A model generated the notes under the pieces. That model saw only the letters and a program-made list of their open reading frames with translations, was not told the origin of the DNA and did not search any database. A stretch of DNA of 64,000 nucleotides, from assembly GCA_024803745.1 (NCBI GenBank), contig JANJXV010001772.1, positions 1-64,000 on the forward strand, written 5' to 3'. The position numbers and the translations under genes are program-made. Positions 40,994 to 54,545 of this stretch are shown piece after piece (within the stretch, counting starts at the first letter, position 1; the number at the start of each line of letters is the position of its first letter). This stretch comes from Megascapheus bottae. Taxonomy: Eukaryota; Chordata; Mammalia; Rodentia; Geomyidae.

Positions 40994-43900
40994 AGACCTC
41001 CATTCTGTGACTTCACACACCTCCGTTCTGACTTCACACACCTCCATTCTATGACTTCACACACCTCAATTCTGTGACTTCACACACCTCAATTCTGTGA
41101 CTTCACACACCTCCATTATGACTTCACACACCTCCATTCTATGACTTCACACACCTCCATTCTATGACTTCACACACCTAGATTCTGTGACTTCACACAC
41201 CTCCATTTTGTGACTTCACACACCTCCATTCTGTGACTTCACACACCTCCATTCTATGACTTCACACAGCTCCATTCTGTGACTTAACACACATCCATTC
41301 TGTGACTTCATATACCTCCATTCTATGACTTCACACACCTCCATTCTGTGACTTCACACACCTCCATTCTGGGTTCACACACCTCCAATCAGTGACTTCA
41401 CACCCCTCCATTCTGTGACATCACACACCTCCATTCTATGACTTCACACACCTCCATTCTATGACTTCACACACGTCCATTCTATGATTTTACACACCTC
41501 CATTCTGTGACTTCACACACCTCCATTCTATAAATTCACACACCTTCATTCTGTGACTTCACACACCTCCATTCTATGACTTCACACACCTTCATTCTAT
41601 GACTTCACACACCTCCATTCTGTGACTTCACACACCTCCATTCTATGATTTCACACACCTCCAGTCTGTGACTTCACACACCTCCATTCTATGACTTCAC
41701 ACCCCTCCATTCTATAACTTAACACACCTACATTGTGACTTCACACCTCCATTCTATGAGTTCACACACATGCATTGTGACTTCACACACCTCCATTCTA
41801 TGACTTTACCCACCAACATTCTGACTTCACACACCTCCATTTTGACTTCACACACCTCAGTTCTGTGACTTCACACACGTCCATTCTTTGACTTCACACA
41901 CCTCCATTCTGTGACTTCACACACCTCCATTCCATGACTTCACACACCTCCATTCTATGAGATTACACACCACCATTCTATGAGTTCACACACCTACATT
42001 GTGACTTCACACACCTCCATTCTATGACTACACACACCTTCATTATTACTTCAGAATCATCCATTCTATGACTTCACACACCTCCATTCTATGACTTCAC
42101 AAACCTCCGTTCTGTGACCTCACACACCTTCATTTTGAGGTCACACACCTCCATTCTGTTACTTCACACACCTCCATTCTGACTTCACACACCTCCATTC
42201 TGTGACTTAACACACATCCATTCTGTGACTTCATACACCTCCATTCTATGACTTCACACACCTCCATTCTGTGACTTCACACACCTCCATTCTGGGTTCA
42301 CACACCTCCAATCTGTGACTTCACACCCCTCCATTCTTTAACTTCACGCACCTCCATTCTATGACTTCACACACCTCCATTCTATGACTTCACACACGTC
42401 CATTCTATGATTTTACACACCTCCATTCTGTGACTTCACACACCTCCATTCTATGACTTCACACACCTCCATTCTATGACTTCACACACCTCCATTCTAT
42501 AACTTAACACACGTACATTGTGACTTCACACCTCCATTCTATGAGTTCACACACCTGCATTGTGACTTCACACACCTCCATTCTATGACTTCACCCACCA
42601 ACATTCTTGACTTCACACACCTCCATTTTGACTTCACACGCCTCAGTTCTGTGACTTCACACACCTCCATTCTATGATTTCACACACTTCCATTCTATGA
42701 CTTCACACCCCTAGATTCTATGACTTCACACACCTCATTTCTGAGTTGACACACCTCCATTCTGTGATTTCACACACCTCCAATCTGACTTCACACACCT
42801 CCATTCTATGACTTCACACACCTCCGTTGTGACTTTACACACCTCCATTCAATGTGTTCACACACCTCCATTCTGACTTCACACACCTCCATTCTATGAT
42901 TCACACAGCTAAATTCTGACTTCACACCTCCATTTGTGACTTCACACTCCACAATTTTGACTTAACACACCTCCATTCTGTGACTTCACACACTTCCATT
43001 CTTTGACTTGACACACCTCCATTCTGTGACTTCACACACCTCTATTCCATGACTTCACACACCTCCATTCTATGAGATTACACACCACCATTCTATGAGT
43101 TCACACACCTACATTGTGACTTCACACACCTCCATTCTATGACTTCACACACCTTCATTTTTTCTTCAGAATCATCCATTCTATGACTTCACACACCTCC
43201 ATTCTATGATTTCATAAAATTCCATTCTGTGACTTCACACACCTTCATTCTGACTTCACACACCTCCATTCTATGACTTCACCCACTTCCATTCTATGAC
43301 TTCAAACACCTCCTTTCTGTGACTTCACACACCTCCATTGTGAGTTCACACACCTGCATTCTGTCACTTCACACACCTCCATTCTGTGACTTCACACACC
43401 TCCATTCTGTGACTTCACTCACCTCCATTTTTTGAATTCACATACCTCCATTCTTTGACTTCACACACCTCCATTCCATGACTTCACACACCTCCATACC
43501 ATGAGTTCACACACCGCCATTCTATGAGTTCACACACCACCATTTTGACTTCACACACCTCCATTCTATGACTTCACACACCTTCATTCTTACTTCAGAA
43601 ACATCCATTCTATGACTTCACACACCTCCATTCTGTGACTTCACACACCGCCATTCTGAGTTCACACACCCCATTCTGTGACTTGACACACCTTCAATCT
43701 GTGACTTGACACACCTCCATTCTATTACTTCACACACCTCCATTCTATGACTTCACAAACCTCCAATATATGACTTCACACACCTCCATTCTGTGACTTC
43801 ACACACCTCCATTCTATGACTTCACACACCTCCATTCTGTGACTTCACACACCTACATTGTGACTTCACAGACCGCCATTCTATGAGTTCACACAAATGC

Positions 43901-44540
43901 ATTGTGAATTCACACACCTCCATTGTATGACTTCACACACCTCCATTCTGTCTTCACACACCTCCACTCTGACTTCACACACCTCAATTCTGTGACTTCA
44001 CACAACTCCATTCTATGATTTCACACCCCTCCATTCTATGACTTCACACACCTCCATTCTATGACTTCACACACCTCCTTTCTGAGTTGACACACCTCCA
44101 TTCTATGACTTCACACACCTCCAATCTGACTTCACACACCTCCATTCTATGACTTCACACACCTCCATTCTGTGACTTCAAAAACCTCCATTCTATGACT
44201 TCACACACCTCCATTGTGACTTCACAAACCATCATTCTATGAGTTCACACACCGCCATTCTGACTTCACTCACCTCCATTCTATGACTTCACACAGCTCC
44301 ATTCTGACTTCACACAGCTCCATTCTATGACTTTGCACACATCTATTCTGACTTCACACACCTCCATTCTGTGACTTCACACACCTCCATTCTATGACTT
44401 CACACACCTCCATTCTATAACTTAACACACCTATATTGTGACTTCGCACACCTCCATTTTGACTTCACACGCCCCAGTTCTGTGCCTTCACACACCTCCA
44501 TTCTATGATTTCACAAACTTCCATTCTATGACTTCACACA
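40994..44540. repeat. Type-1 HOR-like long segment
   Basis: After a short CTCAATTCTGTG stretch, from about 41200 the order is that of type-1 HORs: CTGGGTTCAC, CACACGTCC, CCAGTCTGTG, CTATAACTTAAC, CTATGAGATTACAC, inverted repeat (42113), CGCCTCAGTTC, TAGATTC, CAGCTAAATTC (near 42907), CTTCAGAATCATCC, TTTTTTGAATTCACATACC, CCAATATATGAC. It ends with the CTTTGCACACATC and GCCCCAGTTCTGTGCC units known from HOR copies 4 and 5 (10.1 kb, 13.4 kb). This is a type-1 HOR more than 25 kb from the main cluster. Confidence 0.8.
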
Positions 44541-45615
44541 CCTAGATTCTATGACTTCACACACCTCATTTCTGAGTTGACACATCTCCATTCTGTGATT
44601 TCACACACCTCCAATCTGACTTCACACACCTCCATTCTATGACTTCACACACCTCCATTGTGACTTCACACACCTCCATTCTATGAGTTCACACACCTCC
44701 ATTCTGAATTCACACACCTCCATTCTGACTTCACTCACCTCCATTCTATGACTTCACACAGCTAAATTCTGAGTTCACACCTCCATTTGTGACTTCACAC
44801 TCCACAATTTTGACTTCACACACCTCCATTCTGTGACTTCACACACCTCCATTCTGTGACTTCACACACATCCATTTTGACTTCACACACTTCCATTCCA
44901 TGACTTCACACACCTCCATTCTATGAGATTACACACCACCATTCTATGAGTTCAAACACCTACATTGTGACTTCACACACCTCCATTCTATGACTTCACA
45001 AACCTCCGTTCTGTGACCTCACACACCTTCATTTTGAGGTCACACACCTCCATTCTCTGACTTCACACACCTCCATTCTGACTTCACACACCTCCATTCT
45101 ATGACTTCACACACTTCCTTTCCGTGACTTTACACACCTCCATTCTGTGACTTCACACACCTCCATTCTGTGACTTCACACACCTCCATTCTATGACTTC
45201 ACACTGCTCCATTCTGTGACTTAACACACATCCATTCTGTGACTTCATATACCTCCATTCTATGACTTCACACACCTCCATTCTGTGACTTCACACACCT
45301 CCATTCTGGGTTCACACACCTCCAATCAGTGACTTCACACCCCTCCATTCTGTGACATCCCATACCTCCATTCTATGACTTCACACACCTCCATTCTATG
45401 ACTTCACACACGTCCATTCTATGATTTTACACACCTCCATTCTGTGACTTCACACACCTCCATTCTATAACTTCACACACCTCCATTCTGTGAATTCACA
45501 CACCTCCATTCTATGACTTCACACACCTCCATTCTATGACTTCACACAACTCCATTCTGTGACTTCACACACCTCCATTCTATGATTTCACACAGCTCCA
45601 GTCTGTGACTTCACA
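44541..45615. repeat. Copy of the 38.3-kb composite block
   Basis: CCTAGATTC at 44541, CACACCTCCATTTGTG at 44776, the inverted repeat at 45012 and CACACTGCTCC at 45203 match 38307, 38542, 38824 and 39014. The offset falls from 6,234 to 6,188-6,189 after CCATGACTTCACACACC. Private changes include TTTCCGTGACTTTACAC near 45119. Confidence 0.82.
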
Positions 45616-47395
45616 CACTTCCATTCCATGACTTCACACACCTCCATTCTATGAGTTCACACACCTACATTTGTGACTCTACACACCACCTTTTTGACTT
45701 CACACACCTCCATTCTGAGATTTCACATACCTCCATTCTGTGACTTCACACACCTTTATTGTTTGACTTCACACACCTCCATACTTTGACTTCACACACC
45801 TCCATTCCATGACTTCACACACCTCCATTCTATGAGTTCACACACCTCCATTCTATGAATTCACACACCTCCATTTTGACTTCACACACCTCCATTCTAT
45901 GACTTCACGCACCTTCATTCTTACTTCAGAAACATCCATTCTATGACTTCACGTACTTCCATTCTATGACTTCACAAATCTCCGTTCTGTGACTTCACAC
46001 ACCTCCATTCTGAGTTCACACACCTCCATTCTCTGACTTCACACACCTCCATTCTGTGACTAAACACACCTCCCTTCTATGACTTCACAGAACTCCATTC
46101 TGTGACTTCAGAAACCTTTATTGTTTGACTTCACACACCTCCATTGTGAGTTCACACACCTCCATTCTGTGACTTCACACACCTCCATTCTGTGACTTCA
46201 CACACCTCCATTCTGTGACTTCACACATCTCCATTCTGTGACTTCACACACCTCCATTCTGTGACTTCACACACCTCCATTCCATAACTTCACACACCTC
46301 CATTTGATGACTTCACACACCTCCATTCTTTGACTTCACACACCACCATTGTTTGACTTCACCCACCTCCATTTTTGGACTTCACACACCTCCATTCCAT
46401 GACTTCACACATCTCCATTTTATGAGTTCACACACCTACATTTTGACTTCACACACCTCCATTCTATGACTTCACACACCTTCATTCTTCTTGAGAAACA
46501 TCCATTCTATGATTTGACACACCTCCATTCTATGACTTCACAAAGCTCCATTCTGTGACTTCACACACCTCCATTCTGAGTTCACACACCTCAATTCTGT
46601 GACTTCACACACCTCAATTCTGGCTTCACACACCTTCATTCTATGACTTCACACACTTGCATTCTCTGCCTTCACACACCTCCATTATTTGACTTCACAC
46701 ACCTCCATTGTGAGTTCACACACCTCCATTCTATGACTTCACACACCTCCATTCTGACTTCACACATCTCCATTCTATGATTTCACACACCTCCATTCTG
46801 TGCCTTCAAACACCTCCATTCTATGACTTAACACACCTTCATTCTGAGTTCACACACCTCACTTCTGTGACTTCACACACCTCAATTCTGGCTTCACACA
46901 CCTTCATTCTATGACTTCACACACTTCCATTCCATGACTTCACACACCTCCATTCTTTGACTTCACACAACTCCATTGTGAGTTCACACACCTCCATTCT
47001 GTGACTTCACACACCTCGATTCTGTGCCTTCAAACACCTCCATTCTATGACTTAACACACCTTCATTCTTACTTCACAAACATCAATTCTATGACTTCAT
47101 ACACCTCCATTCTATGACTTCACACACCTCCATTCTATGACTTCCCACACCTCCATCTGTGACTTCACACACCTCAATTCTGTGACTTCACACACCTCCG
47201 TTATGACTTCACACACCTCCATTCTATGACTTCACACACCTCCATTCTATGACTTCACACCTCCATTCTGTGACTTCACACACCTCCATTCTGAGTTCAC
47301 ACACCTCCATTCTGTGACTTCACACTCCTCAAATCTGACTTCACACAGCTCCATTCTATGATGTCACACACCTCCATACTGTGACTTCACTCACC
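45616..47395. repeat. 1.75-kb block, copy 1
   Basis: It runs from the GTGACTCTACACACC unit (near 45671) through AACACACCTCCCTTC, CTTCAGAAACCTTTATTG, CTTCTTGAGAAACATCC (46486), CAATTCTGGCTTC and CACCTCACTTCTGTG, to TGATGTCACACACC (47359). The same order lies at about 54546-56292 at an offset of 8,891-8,916. CTTCTTGAG in place of CTTACTTCAG is a private marker of the pair. Confidence 0.83.
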
Positions 47396-49380
47396 TCCAT
47401 TCTATGAGTTCACACACCTCCATTCTGACCTCACACACCTCCATTCTATGACTTCACACACCTCCATTCTGACTTCACACACCTACATTCTATGACTTCA
47501 CACAACTCCATTCTGACTTCACACACCGCCATTCTGTGACTTCACACCCCTCCATTCCATGATTTCACACACCTCCTTTCGATGACTTCGCACACCTCCA
47601 TTCTGTGACTTCACACACCTCCATTCTGTGATTCACACACCTCCATTTTGACTTCACACACTTCCATTCTTTGACTTCACACACCTCCATTCTGTGACTT
47701 CACACACCACCATTGTTTGACTCCGCACACCCCCATTTTTGGACTTCACAAACCTCCTTTCCATGACTTCACTCATCTGCATTTTATGAGTTCGCACACC
47801 TCCATTTTGACTTCACACACCTCCATTCTATGACTTCACACACCTCCATTCTACTTCAGAAACATCCATTCTGTGACTTCATACACCTCCATTCTATGAC
47901 TTCACAAACCCCCATTCTTTGACTTCACACACCTTCATTCGGAGTTCACACACCTCAATTCTGTGTCTTCACACACCTCAATTCTGGCTTCACACACCTT
48001 CATTCTATGACTTCACACACTTCCATTCTATGACTTCACACACCTCCATACTTTGACTTCACACACCTCCATTGTGAGTTCACACACCTCCATTCTGTGA
48101 CTTCACATACCTCGATTCTATGAATTCACACATCTCCATTCTGTGACTTCACACAACTCCATTCTATGACTTCCCACACCTCCATTCTGGGACTTAACAC
48201 ACCTCTATTCTGAGTTCACACACCTCCGTTCTGTGACTTAACACACCTTCATTCTGTGACTTCACACACCTTCATTGTATGACTTCGCACACCTCCATTC
48301 TATGACTTCACACACCTCCATTCTATGACTTCACACACCTCCATTCTTTGACTTCGCACACCTCCATTCTTTCACTTCACACACCTCCATTTTGAGTTCA
48401 CACACCTACATTCTGTGACTTCACACACCTCCATTTGTGACTTTACACACCACCATTTTGACTTCACAAACCTCCATTCTGTGACTTCACAAACCTCCAT
48501 TCTGTGACTTCACACACCTCCATTCTGTGACTTCGCATACCTCCATTGTTTGACTTCACACACCTCCATTCTTTGATTTCACACACCTCCATTCCATGAC
48601 TTCACACACCTCCACTCTATCAGTTCACTCACATCCATTCTATGAGTTTACATACCACCATTTTGATTGCACACACCTCCATTCTATGACTTCACACCCC
48701 TACATTCTTACTTCAGAAACATCCTTTCTATGACTTGACAGACCTCCATTCTATGAGTTCACAAACGTCCATTCTATGACTTCACACACCTCCATTCTAT
48801 GACTTCACACACCTCCATTCTATGACTTCACACACCTCCATTCTGTGACTTCACACACCTCCATTCTGTGACTTCACACACCTCCATTCTGTGACTTCAC
48901 ACACCTCAATTCTGGCGTCACACACATTCATTCTATGACTTCACACACTTCCATTCTATGACTTCACACACCTCCATTCTTTGACTTCACACACCTCCAT
49001 TGTGAGTTCACACACCTCCATTCTATACCTTCACACACCTCCATTCTATGACTTCAAACACCTCCATCTGTGACTTCACACACCTCAATTCTGTGACTTC
49101 ACACACCTCCATTATGACTTCACATACCTCCATTCCATGACTTCACACACCTCCATTCTATGACTTCACACCTCCATTCTGTGACTTCACATACCTCCAT
49201 TCTGAGTTCACACACCTCCATTCTGTGAATTCACACTCCTCAAATCTGACTTCACACAGCTCCATTCTATGATTTCACACACCTCCATACTGTGATTTCA
49301 CACACCTCCATTCTATGAGTTCACACACCTCCATTCTGACTTCACACACCTCCATTCTATGACTTCACACAACTCCATTC
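47396..49380. repeat. Mosaic satellite segment
   Basis: This holds a piece of the dispersed 1.5-kb block from 48118 to ~48780: CTATGAATTCACACATCTCC, a CTGGGACTTAAC unit, GACTTTACACACC, CTTACTTCAGAAACATCC. CAATTCTGGCTTC units appear near 47973 and a CAATTCTGGCGTC unit near 48909. The stretch 49060-49300 resembles 47150-47390 (CCATCTGTGAC, CTCCTCAAATCTGAC, CCATACTGTG), a duplication about 1.9 kb apart. Confidence 0.68.
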
Positions 49381-50660
49381 TGTGACTTCACACACCTCCA
49401 TTCTGTGACTTCACACATCTCAATTCTGTGACTTCACACACCTACATTATGACCTCACACACCTCCATTCTATGACTGTACACAACTCCATTCTATGACT
49501 TCACACACCTCAATCCTGTGACTTCACACACCTCCATTCTGAGTTCACACATATCCATTCTGTGACTTCACACACCTCCAATCTGATTTCATACAGCTCC
49601 ATTCTATGACTTCACACACCTCCATTCTGTGACTTCACACACCTCCATTCTATGACTTCACACACCTCCATTATGACTTCACACACGTCCATTCTATGAG
49701 TTCACACACCTCCATTCTGACTTCACACACCTCCATTCTATGACTTCACACACCTCCATTCTGACTTCACACACCTCCATTCTATGACTTCACACAACTC
49801 CATTCTGACTTCACACACCTCCATTCTGTGACTTCACACACCTCCATTCCATGACTTCACACACCTCCATTCGATGCCTTCACACACCTTTATTCTTTGA
49901 CTTCACACACCTCCATTCTATGAGTTCACACACCTCCATTTGTGAGTCTACACACCACCTTTTTCACTTCACAAACCTCCATTCTGTGATTTCCCACACC
50001 TCCATTCTTTGACTTCACACACCTCCATTTTGTGTCTTCACACACCTCCATTCTGTGACTTCACACACCTACATTCTATGACTTCATACACCTCCATTCT
50101 GTGACTTCACACACCTCCATTCTGTGACTTCACACACCTCCATCTTGACTTCACACACTTCCATTCTTTGACTTCACACACCTCCATTCTCTGACTTCAC
50201 ACACCACCATTGTTTGACTTCATACACCTCCATTTTTGGACTTCACGCTCCTCCATTCTATGACTTCACACATCTCCATTTTATGAGTTCACACACCTCC
50301 ATTTTGACTTCACACACCTCCATTCTTTGACTTCACACACCTCCATTCTATGAGTTCACACACCTCCATTTGTGACTCTACACACCACCTTTTTGACTTC
50401 ACACACCTCCATTCTGTGATTTCACACACCTCCATTCTGTGACTTCACACACCTTTATTGTTTGACTTCACACACCTCCATTCTTTGACTTCACACACCT
50501 CCATTCCATGACTTCACACACCTCCATTCTATGAGTTCACACACCTCCATTCTATGAATTTACACACCTCCATTTTGACTTCACACACCTCCATTCTATG
50601 ACTTCACGCACCTTCATTCTTACTTCAGAAACATCCATTCTATGACTTCACAAATCTCCG
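49381..50660. repeat. Block recurring at about 54.0 kb
   Basis: CCTACATTATGACCTC at 49441, ATGACTGTACAC near 49473 and CCTCCATTCGATGCC at 49864 recur near 54035, 54079 and 54102. The middle part (~49500-49860) is missing from the second copy. From 49864 the offset is 4,238 as far as the CTTACTTCAG unit near 50620. Confidence 0.75.
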
Positions 50661-52557
50661 TTCTGTGACTTCACACACCTCCATTCTGAGTTCACACACC
50701 TCCATTCTGTGACTTCACACACCTCCATTCTGTGACTTCACACACCTCAATTTTGACTTCACACACTTCCATTCTTTGACTTCACACACCTCCATTCTGT
50801 GACTTCACACACCAACATTGTTTGACTTCACACACCTCCCTTTTTTGGACTTCACACACCTCCATTCCATGACTTCACGCATCTCCATTTTATGAGTTCG
50901 CACACCTCCATTTTGACTTCACACACCTCAATTCTGGGACTTCACACACCTCCATTCTATGACTTTACAAACCTCCATTCTGTGACTTCACACACCTCCA
51001 TTCTGAGTTCACACACCTCAATTCTGTGACTTCACACACCTCCAATCTGACTTCACACACCTCCATTCTATGATTTCACACACCTCCCTTGTGACTTCAC
51101 ACACTTCTATTCTATGACTTCACACAACTCCATTCTGACTTCACACACCTCCATTCTGTGACTTCACACACCTCCATTCCATGACTTCACACACCTCCAT
51201 TCCATGACTTCACACACCTCCATTCGATGACTTCATACACCTCCATTCTATGATTTCACACACCTCCCTTGTGACTTCACACACCTCCATTCTATGACTT
51301 CACACAACTACATTCTGACTTCACACACCTCCATTCTGTGACTTCACACACCTCCATTCCATGACTTCACACACCTCCATTCTGTGATTTCACACACCTC
51401 CATTCTGTGACTTCACACACCTTTATTGTTTGACTTCACACAATGCATTCTTTGACTTCACACACCTTTATTCCATGACTTCACACACCTCCATTCTATG
51501 AGTTCTCAGAACTCCATTCTATGAGTTCACACACCTCCATTTTGACTTCATACACCTCCATTCTATGACTTCACACACATTCATTCTTATTCAGAAACAT
51601 CAATTCTATGACATCACACACCTCCATTCTATGACTTCACACACCTCCATTCTGTGACTTCACACACTTCCATTCCATGACTTCACACACCTCCATTCTT
51701 TGACTTCACACACCTCCATTCTATGAGTTCACACCCCTCCATTTGTGACTCTACACACCACATTTTTGACTCCACACACCTCCATTCTGTGATTTCACAC
51801 ACCTCCATTCTGTGACTTCACACACCTTTATTGTTTGACTTCACACACCTCCATTCTTTGACTTCACACACCTCCTTTGCATGACTTCACACACCTCCAT
51901 TCTATGAGTTCAAAAACCTCCATTCTATGAGTTCACACACCTCCATTTTGACTTCACACACCTCCATTCTGTGACTTCACACACCTCCATTCTGTGACTT
52001 CACACACCTTCATTCTGTGACTTCACACACCTCCATTCTGTGACTTCACACACCTCCATTCTGTTACTTCACACACCTCCATTTTGACTTCACACACTTC
52101 CATTCTTTGAATTCACACACCTCCATTCTGTGACTTCACACACATTAACATTGTTTGACTTCACACACCTCTATTTTTGGACTTCACACACCTCCATTCC
52201 ATGACTTCACACACCTTCATTCTACTTCAGAAACATCCGTTCTATGACTTCACACACCTCCATTCTATGATTTCACAAACCTCCATTCTGTGACTTCACA
52301 CACCTCCATTGTGAGTTCACAAACCTCAATTCTGTGACTTCACACACCTCCATTCTGGCTTCACACACCTCCATTCTATCATTTCACACACTTCCATTCT
52401 ATGACTTCACTCACCTCCATTCTTTGACTTCACACACCTCCATTGTGAGTTCACACACCCCCATTCTGTGACTTCACACACCTCCATTCTTTGACTTCAC
52501 ACACCTCCATTCTGTGACTTCACACACCTCCATTCTATGACTTCACACACCTCCATT
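50661..52557. repeat. Mosaic satellite segment with short local duplications
   Basis: The series CCTCCCTTGTGACTTC, CACACAACT, then CCATTCCATGAC occurs near 51080-51190 and again near 51260-51370, about 180 bp apart. The GTGACTCTACACACC unit with a TTTTTGAC ending occurs near 51740. CACATTAACATTGTTTGAC near 52140 is a longer-than-usual variant unit. Confidence 0.65.
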
Positions 52558-54060
52558 CTATGAATTCACACATCTCCATTCTGTGACTTCACACAACTCC
52601 ATTCTATGACTTCCCACACCTCCATTCTGGGACTTCACACACCTCCATTCTGAGTTCACACACCTCCGTTCTGTGACTTAACACACCTTCATTCCGTGAC
52701 TTCACACACCTTCCTTCTATGATTTCACAAACCTCCATTCTATGATTTCACACACCTCCTTTCTATGATTTCACACACCTATATTCTTTGACTTCGCACA
52801 CCTCCATTCTTTGACTTCACACACCTCCATTTTGAGTTCACACACATACATTCTGTGACTTCACACACCTGCATTTGTGACGTTACACACCACCATTTTG
52901 ACTTCACACACCTCCATTCTGTGACTTCACACACCTCCATTCTGTGACTTCACACACCTCCATTTTAACTTCACACAATTCCATTCTGTGACTTTACACA
53001 CCTCCATTCTGTGACTTCGCACACCTCCATTGTTTGAATTCACACACCTCCATTGTTTGACTTCACACACCTCCATTCCATGACTTCACACACATCTACT
53101 CTTTCAGTTCACACACATCCATTCTATGAGTTCACACACCACCATTTTGACTTCACACACCTCCATTCTATGACTTCACACACCTACATTCTTACTTCAG
53201 GAACATCCATTGTATGAATTCACCCACCTCCATTCTATGACTTCACAAACCTCCATTCTATGACTTCACACACCTCCATTCTATGACTTCACACACCTCC
53301 ATTCTATGACTTCACACACCTCCATTCTGTGACTTCTCACACATCCAGTCTATGAGTTCACACACCTGCATTGTGACTTCACACACCTCCATTCTATGAC
53401 TTCACACACTTCCATTCTGACTTCACACACCTCCATTCTGACTTCACAAACATCAATTCTGTGACTTCACACACCTCCATTCTTTGACTTCACACACCTC
53501 CATTGTGAGTTCACACACCTCCATTCTGACTTCACAAACATCAATTCTGTGACTTCACACACATCCATTCTACGACTTCACACACCTCCATTCTATGACT
53601 TCACAAACCTCCATTCTGACTTCACAGACCTCCATTGTGACTTCACAAACATCAATTCTGTGACTTCACACAACTCCATTCTATGACTTCACACACCTCC
53701 ATTCTATGACTTCACACACCTCCATTCTATGACTTCACACACTTCCATTCTTTGACTTCACACACCTCCATTCTTTGACTTCACACATCTCCATTGGGAA
53801 ATCACACACCTTCATTCTATGACTTCACACATCTCCATTCTGACTTCACACAGCTCCATTCTATGACTTCACACACCTCCATTCTGTGCCTTCACACATC
53901 TCCATTCTAGTACTTAACACACCTTCATTCTTACTTCACAAACATGCATTCTATGACTTCACACACCTCCATTGTATGACTTCACACACCTCCATTCTGT
54001 GACTTCACACGTCTCAATTCTGTGACTTCACACACCTACATTATGACCTCTCACACCTCC
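52558..54060. repeat. Dispersed 1.5-kb block, copy 2
   Basis: It matches 28241-29700 in unit order, including CTTCCTTCTATGATTTC, ACACATACATTC, CAGGAACATCC (53200) and repeated ACAAACATCAATTC units. The offset drift (24,317 to 24,363) implies a net gain of about two units. CATTGGGAAATCACACACC near 53794 is a private variant; the partner reads CATTGTGAGTTCACACACC. Confidence 0.8.
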
Positions 54061-54545
54061 ATTCTATGACTGTACACAACTCCATTCTATGACTTCACAC
54101 ACCTCCATTCGATGCCTTCACACACCTTTATTCTTTGACTTCACACACCTCCATTCTATGAGTTCACACACCTCCATTTGTGAGTCTACACACCACCTTT
54201 TTGACTTCACAAACCTCCATTCTTCGATTTCCCACACCTCCATTCTTTGACTTCACACACCTCCATTCTGTGACTTCACACACCTCCATTCTGTGACTTC
54301 ACACACCTCCATTCTGTGATTTCACACACCTCCATCTTGACTTCACACACTTCCATTCTTTGACTTCACACACCTCCATTCTCTGACTTCACACACCACC
54401 ATTGTTTGACTTCACACACCTCCATTTTTGGACTTCACGCACCTCCATTCTATGACTTCACACATCTCCATTTTATGAGTTCACACACCTCCATTTTGCC
54501 TTCACACACCTCCATTCTTTGACTTCACACACCTCCATTCTATGA
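54061..54545. repeat. Second copy of the 49.9-kb stretch
   Basis: CCTCCATTCGATGCC at 54102 opens a run matching 49864 onward: CCTTTATTC, GTGAGTCTACACACC, TTCCCACACC, CATCTTGAC, TTTTTGGACTTCACGC. It leads into the 1.75-kb block that follows. Confidence 0.75.
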
